Shown here in pieces: positions 1 to 6,246 of a stretch of 31,092 nt of DNA. Source of the DNA: Selenomonas sp. Its GTDB lineage: Bacteria > Bacillota_C > Negativicutes > Selenomonadales > Selenomonadaceae. The notes below the pieces were generated by a model that ran no database searches, was not told where the DNA came from, and worked only from the letters and a program-made list of their open reading frames with translations. The number at the start of each line of letters is the position of its first letter. The stretch's first letter is position 1. The stretch spans positions 1 through 31,092 of the forward strand of contig NZ_JAILPX010000019.1 in the NCBI RefSeq assembly GCF_024699275.1, given 5' to 3'. A program made the position numbers and the translations under genes.

Positions 1-1125
1 TTCCGTGAGGGCTATGTCATGCTGATGCCTGTCGGTGAGATGCAGGGCATTGGCCCGGGCTGTGAAGTGACTGCCGCCCAGAGAATGCTGAATGTCCGGG
101 TGGGCGAAGAACTGCTGGGCCGTGTCTTGGACGGATTGGGCAATCCCATTGATGGCAAGGGCCCCATCCTTTGCAAGACGGAGTATGGTCTTAACGCTGA
201 CCCACCGCATCCGCTGTCGCGGCCTCGTATCCACGACAGTCTTTATGTAGGGGTGCGGGCTATTGATGGCCTTATCACCATGGGCGAGGGACAGCGTATC
301 GGTATTATGGCTGGTTCCGGGGTGGGTAAATCCACCCTTCTTTCCATGATAGCCCGAAATACCGAAGCAGATATCAGTGTTATCGCTCTGGTAGGGGAAC
401 GTGGCCGTGAGGTGCGTGACTTTATCGAGCGCGATTTGGGCGAAGAAGGCATGAAGCGCTCCGTGGTGGTGGTGGCTACATCTGACCAGCCCGCACTGGT
501 GCGCATCAAGGGCGCCATGACGGCCACGGCCATTGCGGAATACTTCCGCGACCAGGGACGCAAAGTCATCTTGATGATGGATTCGGTTACCCGCTTTGCC
601 ATGGCACAGCGCGAAGTCGGGTTGACCATTGGGGAGCCGCCGGCTACCCGTGGGTACACGCCTTCGGTTTTTGCCATGCTGCCAAGGCTGTTGGAGCGGG
701 CGGGAACAAATTCCACCGGTTCCATTACGGGCATCTACACGGTGCTGGTTGATGGTGACGATATGAACGAGCCCATTGCCGATGCGGTGCGCTCCATTCT
801 GGACGGGCATATCGTGCTCTCCCGCAATATTGCGGCGCAGAATCACTTCCCCGCCATTGACATCATGCCCAGCGTCAGCCGTGTTATGAATGAAGTAGTA
901 TCACCGGAACATTTGAAAGCAGCCCAGCAGATGCGGCAGCTTATGGCGGTGTACCGGGACGCAGAGGACCTCATTCATATTGGTGCTTATGTGAAGGGCT
1001 CCAGTGCTAAGATTGACGAGTCCATTCAAAAGATTGATGCCATAAATGAATTTCTCTGTCAGGGAATTTATGAAGTGGATTCCTATGAGGAAACCGAAAA
1101 GAAATTAATCGGGATTTCCGGGTGA
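1..1125 (+). CDS. fliI: Flagellum-specific export ATPase FliI (5' truncated by window edge)
   Basis: FliI is the cytoplasmic hexameric ATPase of the flagellar type III export apparatus, where it works with FliH and FliJ to unfold and deliver substrates to the FlhA/FlhB gate. The reading frame is open from base 1, so the first roughly 60-70 residues lie outside the window; the internal ATG at 19 is not the true start. The Walker A loop AGSGVGKST is encoded at 310-336, and a Walker B-like strand (VILMMDS) follows at about 570-590. The segment GEPPATRGYTPSVFAMLPRL is typical of the FliI/YscN branch of F1-beta-like ATPases rather than ATP synthase. Six bases separate its stop from fliJ, so the two are co-transcribed; fliH would be expected just upstream. 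Identification is firm. Confidence 0.97.
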   Translation, partial: FREGYVMLMPVGEMQGIGPGCEVTAAQRMLNVRVGEELLGRVLDGLGNPIDGKGPILCKTEYGLNADPPHPLSRPRIHDSLYVGVRAIDGLITMGEGQRIGIMAGSGVGKSTLLSMIARNTEADISVIALVGERGREVRDFIERDLGEEGMKRSVVVVATSDQPALVRIKGAMTATAIAEYFRDQGRKVILMMDSVTRFAMAQREVGLTIGEPPATRGYTPSVFAMLPRLLERAGTNSTGSITGIYTVLVDGDDMNEPIADAVRSILDGHIVLSRNIAAQNHFPAIDIMPSVSRVMNEVVSPEHLKAAQQMRQLMAVYRDAEDLIHIGAYVKGSSAKIDESIQKIDAINEFLCQGIYEVDSYEETEKKLIGISG

Positions 1126-1131
1126 TAGGCC

Positions 1132-1599
1132 ATGAAGAAGTTTAAGTTTCAGCTGGAAACCCTCTTAAGGGTCACCCGGCGCAAGAAAGATGATGCCGAG
1201 CGTGACTTTGCGGATGCCTCCCGTAAGGTGGAGGAAGCCCGGGAGGGGCTTAATACTTTGTTGGCAGAAATGCAGAAGGGACAGCAGGATTATGATGCTC
1301 TTTCTAAGGAAGGCATTCGGGTTACCGTAGGCAGGCTGATGACCTTCAATAGTTTTTTTGCCTGGAAGCGGGAACAGATTGAAATGCAGCAGGGAATCCT
1401 GTTGCAGATGAAGGCCGAAAAGCAGAAAAAGCTGAAAGCCTTGATGGAAGTAATGAGTTACCTGAAGAGTATAGAGCAGTTGAAGGAACGCCGTTGGCAG
1501 GAATATCAGGCGGAGGCTCTGCAGGAAGAGCAGAAAATGCTGGATGAGATTGGCCTGCAGCTCACCATGCGGCGGAGAAGGGAAGGAACAGCGTCATGA
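1132..1599 (+). CDS. fliJ: Flagellar export chaperone/stalk protein FliJ
   Basis: The 155-residue product is almost wholly predicted helical and charged, starting with the family-typical MKKFKFQLETLLRVTRRKK and continuing as an antiparallel coiled coil. FliJ inserts into the centre of the FliI hexamer like the gamma stalk of F1 ATPase and contacts FlhA; it also escorts export chaperones. FliJ proteins are weakly conserved, so the call rests on length, N-terminal motif, coiled-coil character and position directly after fliI. Its stop overlaps the next start by four bases (ATGA), which indicates translational coupling with the transglycosylase gene. Confidence 0.92.
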   Translation: MKKFKFQLETLLRVTRRKKDDAERDFADASRKVEEAREGLNTLLAEMQKGQQDYDALSKEGIRVTVGRLMTFNSFFAWKREQIEMQQGILLQMKAEKQKKLKALMEVMSYLKSIEQLKERRWQEYQAEALQEEQKMLDEIGLQLTMRRRREGTAS

Positions 1600-2237
1600 T
1601 GGATTTAACCGGCGTACGTCAGGTGCAGGGAAGGATTGCCCAGCTGCAGGAGCAGTTTGGTATGCCAGGAAATATTCCCGGTTTAGGTTTTTCCCAGAAA
1701 TTGGAAAAGGAGATACAAAAGTCCTTAGGGCTTACGGGAACGGCTGGTATTCAGGAAGCAGATAAGACGGCTGCAGCAGGGAAGCAAAGGCAGAGCTCAT
1801 CGGTAAAGCAAACGGAACAGTCGCAGAAGATCCAGGACAAGGTGTTGGCTGATCTGCCACTAGCGGATCAGAATCTCAGCACAATGATTGAGGCAGCAGC
1901 GAGAAAGTACAAAGTCGATCCAAAACTCGTGGCGGCTGTGGCTGAGGTGGAATCCAACGGTAATCAAGAGGCGGTTTCCCCGGTGGGAGCTGTTGGTGTT
2001 ATGCAGCTGATGCCGGATACAGCGGCGTCACTGGGCGTTGATCCCTACAACAAGCAGCAGAATATCGAAGGCGGCGCTAAGTATTTGCGGCAGATGCTGG
2101 ATACCTTTGGCGGTGACTTGCGGAAAGCTGTGGCAGCATATAATGCCGGTCCCGGTGCGGTAAAAGATTATGGCGGAGTTCCTCCGTATAGGGAAACGCA
2201 GAATTATGTCAGCAAGGTACTGGATATTTACAGATAA
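1596..2237 (+). CDS. Lytic transglycosylase (SLT domain) in the flagellar operon, no signal peptide
   Basis: The 213-residue product carries a C-terminal SLT-type lytic transglycosylase domain (about residues 95-205). The catalytic glutamate is E119 in the AEVES motif, followed by the conserved GVMQLMP and AAYNAGP blocks. Such enzymes cleave the MurNAc-GlcNAc bond of peptidoglycan. The N-terminus (about 1-90) has no hydrophobic signal sequence; it is amphipathic, Gln/Lys-rich and probably disordered after residue 55. Lying between fliJ and a MotE-like gene and coupled to fliJ, it most likely opens the wall for the rod, the job FlgJ does in proteobacteria. Export through the flagellar apparatus is my inference from the missing signal peptide. 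Two consecutive ATG codons leave a one-residue ambiguity in the start. Confidence 0.9.
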   Translation: MMDLTGVRQVQGRIAQLQEQFGMPGNIPGLGFSQKLEKEIQKSLGLTGTAGIQEADKTAAAGKQRQSSSVKQTEQSQKIQDKVLADLPLADQNLSTMIEAAARKYKVDPKLVAAVAEVESNGNQEAVSPVGAVGVMQLMPDTAASLGVDPYNKQQNIEGGAKYLRQMLDTFGGDLRKAVAAYNAGPGAVKDYGGVPPYRETQNYVSKVLDIYR

Positions 2238-2258
2238 AAGATAAAGGCGGGTAGGAAA

Positions 2259-2897
2259 ATGGCAGCGAAGAAGAAAAAGAAGACCAGTGGTAAAATAGTG
2301 AAAGTGCTATTAGTGCTCTTCCTGCTATTTATACTGATTGTAGGTGGTTTTGCTCTGGGGGTGTATCTGCAGCTTATTGATACCCAGGAAGCCAACAAAC
2401 AGTTAAAGCTCTATGACCTGCCTGTGATTGGTGAGTACTTTGTACGTCCAGCTCCAAGTGAGGAAGAGATGGATAAGAAGCCGGTGGAAGATGTAAAGCC
2501 GGATAAGGACAAAGAAGCGCAAAATGATGATAAGGATAAAAAAGATGCCAAGAAAATGGTGATTACCAAAGAGGAAATCGAAAAACAGATGAAACAGCGG
2601 GAGGCGGAGGAGAAAAAGCGTGTTTCTAAGCTGGCCCGGCTTTATAATCAGATGAAACCGAAAGACGCTGCCAAAGCCATGGATGAGTTGGATGACGATA
2701 TGTGCATTGCGATTATGCAGCGTATGGATGAAGCAGTGGTCGCCAAAATCATGACGGAATTTGATGAGGGCAAGACCGCCAGGATAACCCGCATTATGTA
2801 TGCCGGAACGAAAAAAGAAGTAAACACGGAAGATGATGTCCGCAAGATGTTGGAGGAAAAAGCCCGGCAGGAAGGACAGACTGAGCAGGAGCAATAA
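2259..2897 (+). CDS. YlxF/MotE-like membrane protein with MgtE-N-type domain
   Basis: The 212-residue product has a lysine-rich start, one membrane span at about residues 14-37, a highly charged Asp/Lys/Glu linker (about 68-125) and a C-terminal helical domain resembling the MgtE N-terminal fold. That domain includes the phrases ARLYNQMKPKDAAKAMDEL and MDEAVVAKIMTEF. The same architecture occurs in Bacillus YlxF, encoded in the same place before fliK, and in rhizobial MotE, a chaperone of the periplasmic motility protein MotC. By topology the domain should lie outside the cytoplasmic membrane, where it could act on rod, stator or hook assembly; the exact function is unknown. A strong terminator follows, so this is the last gene of the fliI unit. 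Confidence 0.8.
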   Translation: MAAKKKKKTSGKIVKVLLVLFLLFILIVGGFALGVYLQLIDTQEANKQLKLYDLPVIGEYFVRPAPSEEEMDKKPVEDVKPDKDKEAQNDDKDKKDAKKMVITKEEIEKQMKQREAEEKKRVSKLARLYNQMKPKDAAKAMDELDDDMCIAIMQRMDEAVVAKIMTEFDEGKTARITRIMYAGTKKEVNTEDDVRKMLEEKARQEGQTEQEQ

Positions 2898-2952
2898 AAT
2901 AGATTTATTGTGTATGTATAGTTGAGAAAATCGGTTGGATAAGATGCAGCAT

Positions 2953-2992
2953 AAAATTCCCTACGGAAAACAAGGTAGGGAATTTTTTATTT
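2953..2992 (+). terminator. Rho-independent terminator after the MotE-like gene
   Basis: A perfect 12-bp stem (2953-2964 pairing with 2975-2986, sequence AAAATTCCCTAC and its complement) encloses a 10-base loop and runs into a T-rich tail. It closes the fliI-containing transcription unit immediately before the sigma-28-type promoter of fliK. Confidence 0.88.
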
Positions 2993-3018
2993 AAGGAAAT
3001 GGCACTTTTTACCGATAA
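2992..3018 (+). promoter_or_regulatory. Predicted sigma-28 (FliA/SigD-type) promoter of fliK
   Basis: TAAGGAAA at 2992-2999, then exactly 11 bases, then ACCGATAA at 3011-3018. This matches the flagellar sigma-28 consensus (TAAAGTTT-N11-GCCGATAA, or TAAA-N15-GCCGATAT in Bacillus) at 7 of 8 positions in the -10 and 3 of 4 in the TAAA core, with ideal spacing. It lies just behind a terminator and 25 bases before the fliK start codon. The cognate sigma gene fliA is in the same window. Confidence 0.72.
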
Positions 3019-3042
3019 ATAACATGAAGAGGAGGTGATGGG

Positions 3043-5160
3043 GTGAATGCAACAAATGTAATGACTATTTCTCCTAAAGTATCGGCTACAGGCAAGGGAC
3101 AACTTATCAGGGATGTGAGTAAGTCCGCTAAAGATGTGTCGAAGGAATCCTTTGGTGAAGTCTTGGGAAAAGCAGGAGAAGATTCTGTTGGAAAATTGAC
3201 AAAATCACCAGTGGATGAACAGGGAAATAGGCAAGGAATTGTTTATGCTAAGGAAGCAGATATAAAAGACGATGTGTCAGAAGACATGGATGTTAACTTG
3301 CCGGATAAGCAGCAGACAGGTAAAAATGGTAAAGCCGGAAAGGCCGTACAGAAGGCCGAAGTCACAAATGCTGAGGATCAGGAGCTTGGAAAGCTGGCAA
3401 CTCAGGCAGTAGTGTTGAACTTCTTCCCGGAAGTAAAAAATGCTTTAGGGGACGAGAAAGAAATTGAACCCTTAAACGCGGTGCTATCTGAGGAGACGAT
3501 ACCACAACAAAAGCTTTCAGGGATGGCGTTGATTGACGAAAAGGTATCTCCGGAGCGGGCATCGCTGACAGCGACAGTTAAGGAATCCGTATTATCGCAG
3601 TCAGTATCACCTGCAGCGACGGTTGAGGAATCTGTATCACCACAGTCAGTATCGCCTGCAGCGACAGTACCGTCTATACCTGCAACTAGTAAATTTGTAT
3701 CTTCGTTAGCAGCATCAGCTGAAGAGTTAGTGCCTTTGAAGATATTGGCTGGGCATGAGGTAGAACAGCAGGGAAATATATCGTCGCTGCTGTCTGCGAA
3801 AGAAGAAACGCAACAGCCAGAAATTGCGTCAAGAATCAATTTGCAGAGTTTATTGCCCCAGTCAGCAGAGGAAGCACAAAGAAATGATAATTTTTTGGCA
3901 ATGCTTTCGGGGCGACAGGTTAAGATGGTGTCGTCAGATAATCTACCATCCAATATGCTTAATCAGCAGCAGATACAGGGGCAAGGAATGGATTTCCTGC
4001 AAGGGGAGAAGCCTGCCACCTTGTTGGATGCTCAATTGAATGATTACAGACTTGCCCAGCAGCTTTTTGAACAGCCGGATAAACAGGTAAATACCGCTCA
4101 GGGAGAAGATAAAGCGGCGGTTATCCAAGGCGGTCAAATCCCTAAGTCTTTGCAAGCTGATACGCAAATGGTGCCAATGAAGAGCGATGGTTTAGCATTG
4201 GCAGTACCGGATGATAATGAGGCGAGCATTGCGGGCAAGAAAATAATGCCTTTGGAGCAGAATGAAGGGACGATGACGTCCGGGGCTGCTGAACGGGTGA
4301 ATGATTCAGCAACATCAGGGGCTGTAAGCCGTGTAATGCTTCCTAAGGAAGAGACTGTGCAGCTGAATGTGCGTAAAGAAGCTGGACAAGTGGGAAATGA
4401 TTCCCTGTTAAATGGGAAGGCGCTGGGTGATACGATACCGGTAGCGGCTGATAATACCAATATGCAGCAGGATTCACGACAGGGAAGTTCGTTTCAGCAG
4501 AATCAATCATTTTCAGCCATGATGGAAACGGTGGTTACTGAAGAGGGGAAGGCTGTTGAGCAATTAACGGAAGAAGCTGTGGGCGATAAAGCACCAGCAC
4601 CTAAGCAAGCTTCAACCAATAGTGAGTCCGTTACCATGTTCCAGCAAAATCTCAATGAGAGTTTGAATGGTACGAGGGGAACGGATAATATCGGTCAATC
4701 ACAGCAAGTACGGGATGATTTCAATGTTCCCCGCCAGATTGTCGAACAAGCAAGGCTGTTGCGCCGTGGCGAAGATACGCAGATGGTCATCAAACTTCAC
4801 CCGGATCATTTGGGTGAACTTACCCTGAAGGTTTCAGTTTCTGCCAATGGTGCAGTTAATGCATCCTTCCACAGTGATAATGCTCAAGTGCGAGCCATTA
4901 TTGAAAATACGTTGGTGCAGCTTAAACAGGAACTCAATAATCAGGGCCTTAAGGTGGATAATGTGGATGTCTATGCCGGGTTTACCGACGGGCAGCTGCC
5001 CCAGGGAGAGGGACAGCAGGAATGGCAGCAGAATCAGCAGCATGGCAGCAGCATTCGGAACATAGGGAATATGGATGATTATGGGGAAGATACCGATACA
5101 ATCGTTAATACACAGGATAGTACGACAGAGGTTGCTGACGGAGTCGATTATCGCATTTAA
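3043..5160 (+). CDS. fliK: Flagellar hook-length control protein FliK
   Basis: FliK is exported during hook growth, measures hook length and then switches FlhB from hook to filament substrates. The 705-residue product has a long, low-complexity, Gln/Ser/Ala/Glu-rich N-terminal and central part (ruler) and a compact C-terminal Flg_hook domain at about residues 575-650, recognisable from MVIKLHPDHLGELTLKVSVS, the FlhB-contacting part. It is long compared with the 405 residues of Salmonella FliK. A 45-base tandem repeat lies at 3571-3671. The start is GTG, preceded by GGAGGTG at 3031-3037; an ATG at 3038 runs directly into a stop. It is the first gene of a unit with flgD and flgE and has a sigma-28-like promoter. 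Confidence 0.93.
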   Translation: MNATNVMTISPKVSATGKGQLIRDVSKSAKDVSKESFGEVLGKAGEDSVGKLTKSPVDEQGNRQGIVYAKEADIKDDVSEDMDVNLPDKQQTGKNGKAGKAVQKAEVTNAEDQELGKLATQAVVLNFFPEVKNALGDEKEIEPLNAVLSEETIPQQKLSGMALIDEKVSPERASLTATVKESVLSQSVSPAATVEESVSPQSVSPAATVPSIPATSKFVSSLAASAEELVPLKILAGHEVEQQGNISSLLSAKEETQQPEIASRINLQSLLPQSAEEAQRNDNFLAMLSGRQVKMVSSDNLPSNMLNQQQIQGQGMDFLQGEKPATLLDAQLNDYRLAQQLFEQPDKQVNTAQGEDKAAVIQGGQIPKSLQADTQMVPMKSDGLALAVPDDNEASIAGKKIMPLEQNEGTMTSGAAERVNDSATSGAVSRVMLPKEETVQLNVRKEAGQVGNDSLLNGKALGDTIPVAADNTNMQQDSRQGSSFQQNQSFSAMMETVVTEEGKAVEQLTEEAVGDKAPAPKQASTNSESVTMFQQNLNESLNGTRGTDNIGQSQQVRDDFNVPRQIVEQARLLRRGEDTQMVIKLHPDHLGELTLKVSVSANGAVNASFHSDNAQVRAIIENTLVQLKQELNNQGLKVDNVDVYAGFTDGQLPQGEGQQEWQQNQQHGSSIRNIGNMDDYGEDTDTIVNTQDSTTEVADGVDYRI
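3571..3671 (+). repeat. 45-bp in-frame tandem repeat in fliK
   Basis: Two adjacent 45-base units (3571-3615 and 3616-3660) agree at 38 of 45 positions, and a third partial copy starts at 3661. They encode ATVKESVLSQSVSPA, ATVEESVSPQSVSPA and then ATV. The repeat keeps frame and lies in the ruler part of FliK, so copy-number change would alter ruler length by 15 residues per unit. Confidence 0.85.
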
Positions 5161-5177
5161 TAAGGGAAGGTGAAAAT

Positions 5178-5687
5178 ATGGCAAATTCATTGAATACCAT
5201 TACGGTGGATGGCGTAACCCAGACTGTAGAAAATTATCAAGCCAGTCAGACTCAGGCCAACAAGGATAATAGTGCTTTAGGAAAAGATGCATTCTTGCAA
5301 TTGCTGGTTACGCAAATGAAGTATCAGGATCCTTTGGATCCTCAGGATAACGGTGAATATCTGGCCCAGTTGGCTCAGTTCTCTGCTTTGGAACAGATGA
5401 CGAATGTGGCTGAGGGATTAGGGGATGTATCCAAATTGGTCAGCAATATCGACACTTCTGTGTTGGTAGGACAGCTCAGCAATATGATTGGCAAGGATAT
5501 TCAGTGGACGGTTGATAATAAGAGTACTGATGCGGATGGCAATACCACGACGAACACTACTAAATTGGAAGGACAGGTTACCGGGGTAAGTATCTCCGAT
5601 GGTTCACCAACCATTGTAGCCAGCGCAAATGGTCATACGTATAAGGTGGCTATTGGTGATATTATCCGCATTGGTGAAGGTGCATAG
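5178..5687 (+). CDS. flgD: Flagellar hook assembly scaffold (hook cap) protein FlgD
   Basis: FlgD forms the cap at the tip of the growing hook and is needed for FlgE polymerisation; it is removed when the hook is finished. The 169-residue protein carries the conserved N-terminal block LGKDAFLQLLVTQMKYQDPL followed by FSALEQMTNV, which is diagnostic for the family. The C-terminal half is short, with a Thr/Asn-rich loop near residues 112-127 and a small beta-rich end; Salmonella FlgD is 232 residues, so the Ig-like portion is reduced, as in many Firmicutes. It lies 17 bases after fliK with its own GGAAGGTG ribosome site. Confidence 0.95.
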   Translation: MANSLNTITVDGVTQTVENYQASQTQANKDNSALGKDAFLQLLVTQMKYQDPLDPQDNGEYLAQLAQFSALEQMTNVAEGLGDVSKLVSNIDTSVLVGQLSNMIGKDIQWTVDNKSTDADGNTTTNTTKLEGQVTGVSISDGSPTIVASANGHTYKVAIGDIIRIGEGA

Positions 5688-5729
5688 GAGCGCTGATTGA
5701 TCTTTGGCGAATAAGGGAGGAGAGTCATT

Positions 5730-6113
5730 ATGCAACCAATCCTTCCGCTTCAAGGACGAACATCCATTTTGTCAAATGCTGTATCTTCGCATAAAGTGAG
5801 TCAGCTTTGCTTCCAGGATTTTCTGCAAAGTGCGAAAAAGAAAGAATTGGCGGAAAGTCAGGACCTTATCTTTTCGGCACATGCACAGAATCGTTTGCAG
5901 CAAAGAAATATAAATCTGAATCATGAAGATTTGACTCGTTTGCAGTCGGCTGTTGACAAACTGGCCCAAAAGGGAGCGAGGGAATCCCTAATTTACATGC
6001 AGGATGTGGCGCTGGTAGTCAGCGTAGCTAACCGCACGGTAATTACCGCTTTGGAGAAAATGCAGGGAAAAGATAATATAATCACGAATATTGATAGTGC
6101 AGCAATCATTTAA
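5730..6113 (+). CDS. Flagellar operon protein of the TIGR02530 type, function unknown
   Basis: A 127-residue soluble protein with the conserved central phrase FSAHAQNRLQQRNI and a following region GARESLIYMQDVALVVSVAN that I recognise from the small 'flagellar operon protein' family found between flgD and flgE in Firmicutes. No membrane span or signal peptide is seen. The biochemical role is not known; position between cap and hook genes suggests a part in hook assembly or its control. Start at ATG 5730 follows GGGAGGAG with good spacing. Confidence 0.85.
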   Translation: MQPILPLQGRTSILSNAVSSHKVSQLCFQDFLQSAKKKELAESQDLIFSAHAQNRLQQRNINLNHEDLTRLQSAVDKLAQKGARESLIYMQDVALVVSVANRTVITALEKMQGKDNIITNIDSAAII

Positions 6114-6154
6114 GAGTTGGACTGATAGGGGTTGCAAGCTCCTGAAGAGACTTG

Positions 6155-6180
6155 GAGATACGGAATGATAGAGGTATCTC
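6155..6180 (+). other. Inverted repeat in the flgE leader
   Basis: GAGATAC (6155-6161) is perfectly complementary to GTATCTC (6174-6180), separated by 12 bases. It sits in the 133-base spacer between the small operon protein and flgE and could form a hairpin in the flgE leader. There is no T-run after it, so it is not a terminator. No promoter is evident in this spacer. Confidence 0.45.
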
Positions 6181-6246
6181 ATATAAATTTTGATGGCTGC
6201 ATCATAAGAGAAGAGTTTTTATGTAAGGAAAGGATGTCGATTCATT

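Noticed and set aside
3000..3014. TGGCAC resembling the -24 box of a sigma-54 promoter before fliK.
   Set aside because: The expected TTGC -12 element at the right distance is missing, while a sigma-28-type promoter fits the same bases with both boxes.
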